In this document: positions 8,209 through 15,463 of the stretch, piece after piece
How positions within the stretch are numbered: the first letter of the stretch is position 1
Layout of the letters: each line of letters begins with the position of its first letter
Source: Citrobacter sp. Cu233
Lineage (GTDB): Bacteria > Pseudomonadota > Gammaproteobacteria > Enterobacterales > Enterobacteriaceae
DNA: 64,000 nucleotides
Assembly (NCBI RefSeq): GCF_030332225.1
Contig: NZ_JAOWIF010000028.1
Span: 1 to 64,000 of the forward strand
Reading direction: 5' to 3'
Position numbers and translations under genes: made by a program
Notes under the pieces: model-generated
What the model was told of the DNA's origin: nothing
The model's input: the letters and a program-made list of their open reading frames with translations, nothing else
The model's database searches: none

Positions 8209-9650
8209 AAGGCGTACTCCTTACCAACACCATCAGACTTGAACACGGTGTGGATGCGTGGGCCGGTTACTATCCGATCGCCGAAAGACTTCGCCACAAT
8301 GCCGAAAGCCATCATATCTCCCACCGCGGCGCCAGCCTGTTCTTTCTTCCAGAATCGATAACTCTCAATCCGGTAGTAAAGGCGAATAATGCCGTGAGCG
8401 AACGCCATAACATCAGCGCGGGTCACACCCAGCAAACCAGCGTTAAGCATCACATTGTTGCGGTGCGCTTCAATGAATTCCTGATAGATACGCTCCGGAT
8501 GATTCTGTTTCGCCCAGGTGTCGGCGTATGTCTTCGGTTCTGAACCGACATAAATCTTGCTAGGCTCCATTTCATCCCACGGCTCGCGTAGCATCTCAAC
8601 ATCGGTACCATCGGTACACCAGACGAACCGATATTCAGGATGATCACGCAGGTGCTGCCAGATATGCAGCCAGCGCCGGAAGTAGACATTCATTTTGACG
8701 TCAGGAACGAGGCAAAGCTCAACGTCTGCCGGGGCCTTCTCCAATTCATCCACCAGCGCAATACGGCCACACTGCCGGAGTGATGCGGCCCATTTACCCA
8801 GCATGTCAGGCGAGGCCGTCATTTTCGTGCCGCGCTGCGGGTCAGGCTGGCTGGTGAGTAACGTTGTGATTACCACGTCGCGCTGCTGCCGGTATTCAAC
8901 GTAACCGGTAAACCCGGTATCACGCCGTTCGTTGTGGATTTTCACGTTACGTTCCACCAGCGCCAAGCGGTCAGGTTTCGGTACCGAACGCTCCACCGCT
9001 TCATGCTCATCGAGGGAATGAATCAGTTTTTCGGAGCCGGTCACATCACCGTAAGCCCATGTTGTCAGGCCAGCGTTATAGATACGCAGGGCGAGGTCAC
9101 TGTGTTCGTACATGCCGCGCCCATAAACCGGATCGAATCCGCCCACCTTCTCGATGGCGCTGCGGTGGTAATACAGCATCACGCCACGCTGTCCCGTGTA
9201 CGCTACATACTTATCGTCGCTATAAAGCACAGCGAGATCGTTAAGCTTGCGCGGTCCGGCAAGGTCGAGGAACTGATACGCAAGATGCGGCTCAGGTGAT
9301 TCGATATAAGGAAGATGCCAGCCATCGGCAATCGGCCATGCGTCATCGTCCCACAGGAAAAGGTGTTCGCATCCGGCATCCATCAGCGCGGTCAGACAGG
9401 TGTTCTTCGAAGCAACAATGCCGAGTGATGTTTCCTGGCGAACCAGTTGCACACCAGCAGGAACTACGGTCGCAGGCTTAGATCCGTCATCGACAACAAC
9501 CACCAGCGCGCCAGCAGGTAAAAACTTCATGTGCTGAGTCAGGGCGCGGCTCAGAACTTCAGCACGATTGTGCGTTGAGATTGCTATTCCGATACGGGCA
9601 GAAGAATTGCAGACAGGCGCATACGGGACACTATCAATAATGACCTGCAT
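8193..9650 (-). CDS. Family 2 glycosyltransferase with C-terminal extension
   Basis: This 485-aa protein has an N-terminal GT2 fold (about residues 15-230): IGIAISTHNRAEVLSRAL, VVVVDDGSKP, HLFLWDDDAWP and GGFDPVYGRGMYEHSDLALR, giving nucleotide-sugar and metal-binding acidic motifs. The remaining roughly 240 residues form a second domain with RFVWCTDGTDVEML and YVGSEPKTYADTW, which looks like a second glycosyltransferase-type domain. No membrane anchor. It is paired with the 202-aa gene in a two-gene unit between terminase and lysis genes. Start ATG at 9650 has GGAG upstream. Confidence 0.75.
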   Translation of the reverse strand: MQVIIDSVPYAPVCNSSARIGIAISTHNRAEVLSRALTQHMKFLPAGALVVVVDDGSKPATVVPAGVQLVRQETSLGIVASKNTCLTALMDAGCEHLFLWDDDAWPIADGWHLPYIESPEPHLAYQFLDLAGPRKLNDLAVLYSDDKYVAYTGQRGVMLYYHRSAIEKVGGFDPVYGRGMYEHSDLALRIYNAGLTTWAYGDVTGSEKLIHSLDEHEAVERSVPKPDRLALVERNVKIHNERRDTGFTGYVEYRQQRDVVITTLLTSQPDPQRGTKMTASPDMLGKWAASLRQCGRIALVDELEKAPADVELCLVPDVKMNVYFRRWLHIWQHLRDHPEYRFVWCTDGTDVEMLREPWDEMEPSKIYVGSEPKTYADTWAKQNHPERIYQEFIEAHRNNVMLNAGLLGVTRADVMAFAHGIIRLYYRIESYRFWKKEQAGAAVGDMMAFGIVAKSFGDRIVTGPRIHTVFKSDGVGKEYAFWKHK

Positions 9651-9669
9651 ATTTTCTCCAGGAGGAAAA

Positions 9670-9897
9670 CTACTGACGTTTGATGATGACTTTCCCGAAA
9701 AGCGTTTGCCGCTTCAGTTCGCCGTTTTCTGTTGCTACGTAACCACGTTCATCGAGAACCGCCGAGATCACTTCACCTTTATCATCATCAGCACTATAGA
9801 CATGCTTAACCTCAGCACCATTGAGAAAGACGGCGTATCGTTCAACACCGGGATTAATCTTCCTGCCGGGATCGTCATCTAATACAGTGAGACGCAT
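9670..9897 (-). CDS. Small phage protein, unknown
   Basis: This 75-aa protein begins MRLTVLDDDPGRKINPGVER and contains YAVFLNGAEVKHVYSADDD, a compact beta-rich pattern seen in small proteins next to J-type genes. ATG at 9897 follows GGAGG; the longer frame to 9954 does not. It lies in the same leftward unit as the J-like gene and the glycosyltransferases. Function unknown. Confidence 0.6.
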   Translation of the reverse strand: MRLTVLDDDPGRKINPGVERYAVFLNGAEVKHVYSADDDKGEVISAVLDERGYVATENGELKRQTLFGKVIIKRQ

Positions 9898-9911
9898 ATA
9901 ACCTCCGCAGA

Positions 9912-10760
9912 CTATCGCCCAAAGCGCTGCCAAATAATTCCACCAACCAGGCATTCATTGTGAATAGCTTTGCGGATCGTTTTTTCCAGTTCATCCATTG
10001 CTTTCTGGTCTGCCGCCACCTGCCTTGCAACATCCATCGCAGCACATTCAGCAGCGTTTTTCAGCGCGTTTTTGATAAGCGCTTCGAGATTGGTATCGAC
10101 GCCAGATGCAGACGAGGCATCGTTCACGTTAATGCTCATGGATGCTGTATAGGTTAATGGCGTTATCTCACCGCCGATCGTATGTTGCTTAAAGGTTTGT
10201 GAGGATGCTCGGGCATTTGCTATAACCTGAGCCAGGTCGTTCACAGCCTCCCCGATACATGGGCGACCACTTTTCCATGCATCGTCAAGAATCTTACCTA
10301 CATCGATGTTGCTATTACTGGTCTTCGGCTTTAGCGTTTCTGCCGCGTGGATAGTTTCCGAAATGAATGCGTTATTGATGAACGTTTCACCATTTACGAT
10401 TTTGAAATTCGGTGCGCTAAGAGTAGTCATTAAGCGCGTGTCGCTACTACCAGCCATTGCATTGAGGTACTCTTCTGCATTGCTGGATGACACACCCTCG
10501 ATCCAGTCACTTCCCATCCATTCACGAACAGCACCATTTTTATCAATCGGTCGTAAGCGAATCTGCAGGCGTTCGCCAGCTTTAAGGCCAGCGATAAACA
10601 CCCCGGCTAACGGCCATGCGATAACCTGTCTTTTCAGACGACCATCGGCATTGAGATACTGCATTTCAAGCCGTGAATGCTCACCGCTATTTTCTGGCCA
10701 CTGCCATTCAACCTGGATACCCCAAGCTCGGGGTGACGTTAATACTTGCGGAAGTTGCAT
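9912..10760 (-). CDS. J-like tail-tip fragment or homologue (DUF1983-type)
   Basis: This 282-aa protein begins like the fibronectin-type region of J (VLTSPRAWGIQVEWQWPE), continues with IVNGETFINNAFI, the same motif as in tail-tip J proteins, and ends in an Ala-rich helical segment. It has its own ribosome site (AAGGAAA) and start at 10760. It is well away from the tail genes at 0-5 kb and lacks the bulk of a J protein (usually over 1000 aa). It could be an accessory tail-tip protein that goes with the glycosyltransferases, or a relocated fragment. Confidence 0.55.
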   Translation of the reverse strand: MQLPQVLTSPRAWGIQVEWQWPENSGEHSRLEMQYLNADGRLKRQVIAWPLAGVFIAGLKAGERLQIRLRPIDKNGAVREWMGSDWIEGVSSSNAEEYLNAMAGSSDTRLMTTLSAPNFKIVNGETFINNAFISETIHAAETLKPKTSNSNIDVGKILDDAWKSGRPCIGEAVNDLAQVIANARASSQTFKQHTIGGEITPLTYTASMSINVNDASSASGVDTNLEALIKNALKNAAECAAMDVARQVAADQKAMDELEKTIRKAIHNECLVGGIIWQRFGR

Positions 10761-10871
10761 TGAATTTTCCTTTTAGACGTGAGCCTGTCGCACGGCAAAG
10801 CCGCCAAGAGTTAACAGATTACCCGGGCTTACTATTGAAAGACTCTCTTTATTATGTACGTGCAGTACACA

Positions 10872-10900
10872 TAAAAAACCACCAGCGAATGCTAGTGGCT
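10872..10900 (-). terminator. Terminator after the DUF6236 gene
   Basis: On the minus strand an 8-bp stem (GCCACTAGC/GCTGGTGG, one mismatch) is followed by TTTTTTATG. It separates the DUF6236 gene from the J-like gene. Confidence 0.6.
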
Positions 10901-10931
10901 AATGATTACCGTGAAATTTAAAATGTATAAT

Positions 10932-11819
10932 TTAACTTTTAAATATAATACCTTCTTTGTTCGCCCTTGTTATATAAGCCAACTTAGGATCCCCATTTTT
11001 TAAGACACTTTGAATTTGAGGTCGTACCTTAATAAACCCACCAAATAATGTAAATAGACCTCCAACGCATAAGACCTCTATTGGATGAGGTGATTTCATT
11101 GCAGCGTATGCAGTCGCTACACCAGAGTAAATTTGATTGAAATCAAATTCAAATGATGATGAAAGATTGAATTTAAGAGGACTCCTCCACCCTTGATTAT
11201 TAAGCTCATTTAGATCATGAAGTGATTTCTTTAACCCAGAGATAGCTTTGGCTCTTTCTAAATTAAAATCACCTGACCGTAAAACCTCTGTATAGAGTTC
11301 ATCTAAATAACCATGTAATGCCATCAATTCATCTGAGCGTCGTTCTTTAAACTCCAATATTTCATGTAAAGGAGTATCTTTTTGTGGAACGGGCAAAAGG
11401 TCAGCTAATTCAAATCTAAGTACCGCTCTCTGCTCTGAAACTTCTTGGTGAATTGAAACTTGTTCATTAAGGAAATGCATTCGCCAGTCAACCATGCCTT
11501 CACTTTGTCTAAGAGCATTCAAGGTTAAAGCATGTGTCTTAGCATGAAATTCAGTCATCACTTGACTATCAATAAATCCATTTTGGACAAACCGTGGTCT
11601 ACTGAGAATACCGCACTGTATCAATTCCTCTTCATTGATAAGAGAAAAATGAATAATGTTGTTGGTAGGAGAAACAAGCCGATCCCAATACAGTACTAGA
11701 TAGTTAAGTTCCTCAACTGTAATCTGCTTACCAGTCTGAAATCCGTCTCCATTCTCTGTTTGTAAAATTTCACGTGCAGTAAAAACAACACCTCTTTCCA
11801 TGATAATCCCCATCAACAT
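10932..11819 (-). CDS. DUF6236-family protein, moron
   Basis: This protein of up to 295 aa is visibly more AT-rich than the late genes around it and is closed by its own terminator. MERGVVFTAREI near the start and the LNYLVLYWDRLVSP segment fit the DUF6236 family as I remember it. There is a weakly hydrophobic stretch near the C-terminus (IEVLCVGGLFTLFGGFI). Starts at 11819, 11813 and 11801 are all possible; the last has GGGG upstream and matches family N-termini. Own terminator, odd composition and position suggest an autonomously expressed moron. Function unknown. Confidence 0.6.
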   Translation of the reverse strand: MLMGIIMERGVVFTAREILQTENGDGFQTGKQITVEELNYLVLYWDRLVSPTNNIIHFSLINEEELIQCGILSRPRFVQNGFIDSQVMTEFHAKTHALTLNALRQSEGMVDWRMHFLNEQVSIHQEVSEQRAVLRFELADLLPVPQKDTPLHEILEFKERRSDELMALHGYLDELYTEVLRSGDFNLERAKAISGLKKSLHDLNELNNQGWRSPLKFNLSSSFEFDFNQIYSGVATAYAAMKSPHPIEVLCVGGLFTLFGGFIKVRPQIQSVLKNGDPKLAYITRANKEGIIFKS

Positions 11820-11877
11820 AGTATGGGGTTAATGTAGCACTATCACAGGCACTCAGTGAATGCCTGCTGTAATGCTG

Positions 11878-12081
11878 CTAGTCGTCGAGTTGCAACACAC
11901 CGTGTTCCAGTGACTCTGAATAGGCGATGAGTCCGGTATAACTGGGGATAATCTCGCCATCATCCGCCTCGAACTCCGGGATTGTCCCAGTGGTGATGGT
12001 GTATTGTGGCTGGCCATCTTCTTTCGCAAAGGCTGCCAGGTCTTCAATCTGCTTAGCTCTAAGAACTACTGTCCTGCTCAT
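11878..12081 (-). CDS. Small phage protein, unknown
   Basis: This 67-aa acidic protein begins MSRTVVLRAKQIEDL and contains PEFEADDGEIIPSYTGLIAY. ATG at 12081 has GAGG close upstream. It starts just past a terminator, so it may have its own weak promoter. It occurs near lysis genes in lambdoid prophages; function unknown. Confidence 0.5.
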   Translation of the reverse strand: MSRTVVLRAKQIEDLAAFAKEDGQPQYTITTGTIPEFEADDGEIIPSYTGLIAYSESLEHGVLQLDD

Positions 12082-12092
12082 TCCTCTTTTAT

Positions 12093-12117
12093 TAAAAAGC
12101 CCCGAGAATTCGAGGCT
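12093..12117 (-). terminator. Rho-independent terminator after the 119-aa gene
   Basis: Stem AGCCTCGAATTCTCGGGGCT on the minus strand is followed by TTTTTAAT. It sits downstream of the gene at 12141-12500. Confidence 0.75.
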
Positions 12118-12140
12118 TGTGTAAATCAAATCAGATTGAA

Positions 12141-12500
12141 TCAGTTGTCGTCTCTACGAAGATGAATTGAAACTGAATCCCCACCACCAATAAACCCACC
12201 ATAATGGTCAAACGTGCCTTCGTGCTCTAAAATGGCAACCACAGCGGCAGTCTCGGTGTTATTCATCCCGAGTTGCTCTGCGATCTCTTGTTTCATTTCC
12301 GTCAAATCCACTACTTTCTTACCAATATTCTCTAACCGCTCAATCATCTCACTCCAATCTTCGTTAGAAATTTCAATAACTTCAGCATTAGCATTCATGC
12401 CAACGGTAGGGTCAATGACAATCCCTTTGCTATCCCTTTTATACTGAAAAATTCCTGCCTGCCCACCCTGGTAGCCACCTAACGTTTGTAATACTTTCAT
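12141..12500 (-). CDS. Phage protein of unknown function
   Basis: This 119-aa protein begins MKVLQTLGGYQGGQAGIFQY. It has a mixed charged middle (SEMIERLENIGKKVVDLTEM), probably helical, and no membrane segment or recognised motif. It is flanked by the spanin genes upstream and a terminator downstream, so it may be a moron at the end of the lysis unit. Start ATG at 12500 is preferred over 12506. Confidence 0.5.
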   Translation of the reverse strand: MKVLQTLGGYQGGQAGIFQYKRDSKGIVIDPTVGMNANAEVIEISNEDWSEMIERLENIGKKVVDLTEMKQEIAEQLGMNNTETAAVVAILEHEGTFDHYGGFIGGGDSVSIHLRRDDN

Positions 12501-12581
12501 GTCCAACTTCCCTCATCAGTAAGTATGGGAAGACTATCGACACAAAAATTGATGATCTTTAGTTTAAATGCTGATTGATTA

Positions 12582-12791
12582 CTAATTCTGGCAGTTCGTC
12601 TTCCACGCTTTGTTATGTGTCAGCACATCACGCTTCGTCTGCTTGTCCATAACGTCAATGTCGTGATCGGTGAGATAAATTGGCTTCACCCAATCACAGG
12701 CAGTATCAACGACTACCGGGACGCTTCCACGATTCCCGCAACTCGCGAGCAACACCGTCATCAGGCATATGGTTAACAGTCTGCTGTACAT
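12582..12791 (-). CDS. Rz1: Rz1-like outer-membrane spanin lipoprotein
   Basis: This 69-aa protein has a lipoprotein signal peptide with lipobox LLASC, so a short outer-membrane lipoprotein is expected. Its start lies inside the i-spanin gene in another frame (12706-12791 shared), the classic nested Rz/Rz1 layout. With the i-spanin it would fuse inner and outer membranes in the last step of lysis. It is less Pro-rich than lambda Rz1. Confidence 0.75.
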   Translation of the reverse strand: MYSRLLTICLMTVLLASCGNRGSVPVVVDTACDWVKPIYLTDHDIDVMDKQTKRDVLTHNKAWKTNCQN

Positions 12792-12987
12792 CCCTGGCTC
12801 CTTTTGTTGTCTCTACCCGGCGTTCTGCAACAGCTTCAGTAGCCGCAGCACGTTCTTCAGTGCGTTGCTGGTCCGCTTTTGTCTCAGCGATGTTAGTACC
12901 GCGTGATTTACCCAGACCAAAAGCACCTGCAACTGCTGCCAGGACGGCAATGACAATGCCCAGAATTATCTCCATCCCCATTGTCAT
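12706..12987 (-). CDS. Rz: Rz-like inner-membrane spanin
   Basis: This 93-aa protein has one N-terminal transmembrane helix (IILGIVIAVLAAVAGAFGLG) followed by a charged coiled-coil-like periplasmic region (ETKADQQRTEERAAATEA). Its ATG overlaps the stop of the upstream 45-aa gene (ATGA), so translation is coupled. It is shorter than lambda Rz (153 aa) but the topology and nested partner gene support an i-spanin. Confidence 0.75.
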   Translation of the reverse strand: MTMGMEIILGIVIAVLAAVAGAFGLGKSRGTNIAETKADQQRTEERAAATEAVAERRVETTKGARDVQQTVNHMPDDGVARELRESWKRPGSR

Positions 12988-13121
12988 CCCCCTTTAATAG
13001 CGATAATCAATTGGGATACCACCCATAAAAATGGAATCACCCATACAAGGAAAAATTTCCAGTTTGGTAATTGCTTAATCATTAGTCGCAACTCCCGTAT
13101 CAGTTTGCTAAAATCAATCAC
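12984..13121 (-). CDS. 45-aa membrane protein coupled to the spanins, candidate holin/pinholin
   Basis: A GTG at 13121 with a strong AGGGAGA site starts a 45-residue frame: a basic amphipathic N-terminus (IDFSKLIRELRLMIKQLPNW), then one hydrophobic helix (FFLVWVIPFLWVVSQLIIAI) and KGG. The stop overlaps the Rz start as ATGA. Size, single helix and position between endolysin and Rz suggest a small holin or antiholin. That role is inferred from context only; I do not recognise the sequence. Confidence 0.6.
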   Translation of the reverse strand: MIDFSKLIRELRLMIKQLPNWKFFLVWVIPFLWVVSQLIIAIKGG

Positions 13122-13156
13122 AGGTTCTCCCTGCCTACTCAGGTGCAGAAATAGAA

Positions 13157-13188
13157 AACCCCGACTGTTTGCCGCAATCGGGGTTTTT
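13157..13188. terminator. Bidirectional terminator between endolysin and the 45-aa gene
   Basis: Stem AACCCCGA/TCGGGGTT has T-runs on both sides (TTTTTGC on plus; TTTTC on minus). On the minus strand it would end or attenuate the endolysin transcript unless late antitermination overrides it. Confidence 0.7.
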
Positions 13189-13203
13189 GCTTTTTGGTGC
13201 GTA

Positions 13204-13833
13204 CTAAATTACAAGCACAGCTTTTGCTTTGACGTATCGTTCACGGCGGTCTTTAATGCCGTTCTGCCCGCCGTTAATAATCTGTGTGACACGTTCCAGA
13301 TCGCCCGGATACTGCAGACAACCGTTTGAAACATAGAACCAGGCAGCGCTGCGTGCAGCGTTAATGTCCTTTTCCAACAGTTCATAGTTGCTGACTAAAT
13401 CCAGTTTTAACGCCGTGCCACAGGTCAGGTAGTTATCCAGGAAGGTGATCCCTATGATTCCGCGCCCTCGGTATTTCCACCCATCACCAGCCGACTTGTT
13501 GCCAAAGCGGCCTCCGTATACCAGATTTGCAATCGCCCGCTGGCGTTCAAGTGGCAGAACTTTTTCGTAAGTTTTTCTCCCCAGCGCACTGGCCTGGTCC
13601 TGAGTGAGCCGCTTTACTTTCACAAAATAGGCTAATCTGTCGACGCTATAGTTGAAGCTTTCCACCAGTTGGGTAAACCCTGTGCTTTCGTGTCCGCATT
13701 GCGCAATAAACATTGCCTGATCGAGTTTTGTCGTAATACCGAACTCTTTCATTGCCGCATCAATGTGCGGAAACCAGCGTGCAGAAAGCCCGGCGCTGAT
13801 ACCAGCCGCCTGCTGAAATTGTGATTGGTTCAT
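13204..13833 (-). CDS. Endolysin, glycoside hydrolase family 19
   Basis: This 209-aa protein matches the phage GH19 (chitinase-fold) endolysins that cleave the glycan strands of peptidoglycan. The catalytic Glu lies in AQCGHESTGF, and the fold motifs YGGRFGN and YRGRGIIGITFLDNY are present. No signal peptide, so it needs a holin. Start ATG at 13833 gives the family N-terminus MNQSQFQQAAG; a GTG seven codons earlier is possible. Confidence 0.85.
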   Translation of the reverse strand: MNQSQFQQAAGISAGLSARWFPHIDAAMKEFGITTKLDQAMFIAQCGHESTGFTQLVESFNYSVDRLAYFVKVKRLTQDQASALGRKTYEKVLPLERQRAIANLVYGGRFGNKSAGDGWKYRGRGIIGITFLDNYLTCGTALKLDLVSNYELLEKDINAARSAAWFYVSNGCLQYPGDLERVTQIINGGQNGIKDRRERYVKAKAVLVI

Positions 13834-13964
13834 ATAGTTACCGGATAAAACCACTATTAATGGTAGGGATTGGAATTCACCTGAGATAATGAAATTAAAT
13901 TTAATTTAAGTCACAATGAGACTTAAGATAAATCCTAATAATTTCATCTTCTTTGCGGGTTGTA

Positions 13965-13990
13965 GCGATGTCGCTGCGACTCGCTTTTTT
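13965..13990 (+). terminator. Strong hairpin with T-run on the plus strand
   Basis: The arms GCGA..GTCGC and GCGAC..TCGC flank a single T and are followed by TTTTTT. It points away from the late operon and would block plus-strand read-through toward the immunity side. On the minus strand it lacks a T-run. Confidence 0.55.
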
Positions 13991-14114
13991 ATTTGTGCAC
14001 AGCATCAATAAGCCGAGCTACGTTGCCTCTGACGGCGACCAGCACGGACAGGAAAATAATGTTGGCCCCGATAGTGGCCCACGATGAGTAAGGGTAGATA
14101 CCGCACAGATAGCC
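13989..14114 (-). pseudogene. Possible holin remnant upstream of the endolysin
   Basis: In one frame the DNA encodes a hydrophobic segment (SWATIGANIIFLSVLVAV, then RGNVARLIDAVHK and stop), like the C-terminal membrane helix of a holin, exactly where a holin is expected. An in-frame TGA lies just upstream and no ATG, GTG or TTG initiates it before the helix, so it appears truncated. A functional holin from a non-standard start cannot be excluded. Confidence 0.4.
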
Positions 14115-14221
14115 TCACCTCCGATTATTCGGATGTCGCTGTGTGTGATGAAAAGATCAGGCTTCACGGGCTGGATTTATCAACAAAGCACGCAGTGAGT
14201 GATACCCGTGAGCCTGAAATG

Positions 14222-14247
14222 AAAAAGCCCCGCATAATTGCGAGGCC
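14222..14247 (-). terminator. Terminator, second of a tandem pair downstream of Q-like gene
   Basis: On the minus strand GCCTCGCAATTATGCGGGGC is followed by TTTTTC. With the hairpin at 14341-14363 it forms the pair expected between the late promoter and the lysis genes. Confidence 0.65.
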
Positions 14248-14340
14248 TCATTTTCTTGTGGACGATTATGGATCGACGATATGACAGGGGTACTGTGCCG
14301 TAGCACGTTCGCGAATACCCCTGTCGTATCGCCGGAAAGC

Positions 14341-14363
14341 AAAAACCCCGCGCTGGCGGGGTT
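14341..14363 (-). terminator. Terminator tR'-like, first of a tandem pair
   Basis: On the minus strand ACCCCGC-CAGC-GCGGGGT is followed by TTTTGCTTT. In lambda-type phages a late leader transcript stops here unless Q-type antitermination acts. Its position about 145 bp after the Q-like gene fits. Confidence 0.65.
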
Positions 14364-14507
14364 CTCGTTATATTCAAATTGTTCGCTTTCGTCGCTGCCA
14401 TCGTGGCGCAGCTCTGCCAAGCATGAATGGATTATCTGATTTTCTGGCCCGTTTTCAACTCCACTATCAAAAAATAGCACTAATAGCTAAAAAATGGTTC
14501 ATTGAGT

Positions 14508-15107
14508 CTATTCAGATAATTGTTTGCGGGCTTCCAAAAAGACCTTTGCTCTGAATATTTCCAGACACCAGCGCACGCGCTTTCTCGCCTCCCCGTCAGT
14601 TAACCACGGCGCAATCGCCTGCAGTTCCCGGGTTATGTCTGAGATTTTTTTTCGTGTGGTGTAATACTGTAGACCTACCACATACACCGGATCGTTTATA
14701 TTCAGCGCCTGCAGCACGCATTGCTCAACAAAATCGACATCGTCATTATGCAGGGCCTCGTCAATTACACTGGCAGGTGACTGGGGCCAGAGAATGCTGT
14801 GCGCCCTGTTCATTGCCTGCTGCCCACGGAATCCCTCTTCACGAGCCTGATTCAAAGCAGCAGTAAAACGCTCGAGTGCCTTATCTGACCAGTTCCGTCC
14901 CTTAAGCACATTCCAGCACGCATGGCCCCGCGGCATACGGGGGGCTGTTTTTCCTCCCACGCCCTCGCCCCATGTGGTGAGCAGGGATTTAATCCATCCG
15001 GACTGGATCCCCGTCAGGAGAATACATTTACCCAGCCAGCTTTTACGCGGCGCAGCTGCTGCTTTTTCAAATGCTGACTGCTGTAGTCTGCGTTGGCGTG
15101 GCGTCAT
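14508..15107 (-). CDS. DUF1133 protein in the Q antiterminator position
   Basis: This 199-aa basic protein begins with an Arg/Gln-rich segment (TPRQRRLQQSAFEKAAAAPR) and matches DUF1133 phage proteins, which occupy the Q locus between rusA and the late promoter. A role as late-gene antiterminator is inferred from position; the tandem terminators downstream support it. The start overlaps the rusA stop by four bases (15104-15107). Confidence 0.7.
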   Translation of the reverse strand: MTPRQRRLQQSAFEKAAAAPRKSWLGKCILLTGIQSGWIKSLLTTWGEGVGGKTAPRMPRGHACWNVLKGRNWSDKALERFTAALNQAREEGFRGQQAMNRAHSILWPQSPASVIDEALHNDDVDFVEQCVLQALNINDPVYVVGLQYYTTRKKISDITRELQAIAPWLTDGEARKRVRWCLEIFRAKVFLEARKQLSE

Positions 15108-15463
15108 GCTTTTAGCTCCTCAATAATTATTCTCCCGGTTTCTCCCCATAATTTTGATACCCGTGCATCCCATATATGAGCATCATTTTCGTAAATGGCA
15201 TCCATCAGGGCTTTCATCATATTGTCAAAATCTGGTTTAGCCTGGTGCGGTTTACCGTTGAACTCGGCTCGTTTCTTTTTGCTCCAGCTCGCTGGCATCG
15301 GAAGAATGAAGGTGACATGTGAACCGCTTTCCGGCAGCTCAACACCCTGCTGACGAACTTCATCACAGAAAGCACGGTAACGCAGAACCTCGGGGCGTTT
15401 TTTCCATTTGTCAGCTCGTGTCATTCTGGGCTTACCAACGGGTGTAACTTGATATTCAGGCAT
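15104..15463 (-). CDS. rusA: Crossover junction endodeoxyribonuclease RusA
   Basis: This 119-aa protein is RusA-family: VTPVGKPRMTRADKWKKR at the N-terminus and the catalytic acidic motif KPDFDNMMKALMDAIYEND. It resolves Holliday junctions made during phage recombination and replication. ATG at 15463 follows an AGGAGGT site; the longer frame to 15547 lies inside the methylase gene. It overlaps the methylase end by 8 bp. Confidence 0.9.
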   Translation of the reverse strand: MPEYQVTPVGKPRMTRADKWKKRPEVLRYRAFCDEVRQQGVELPESGSHVTFILPMPASWSKKKRAEFNGKPHQAKPDFDNMMKALMDAIYENDAHIWDARVSKLWGETGRIIIEELKA

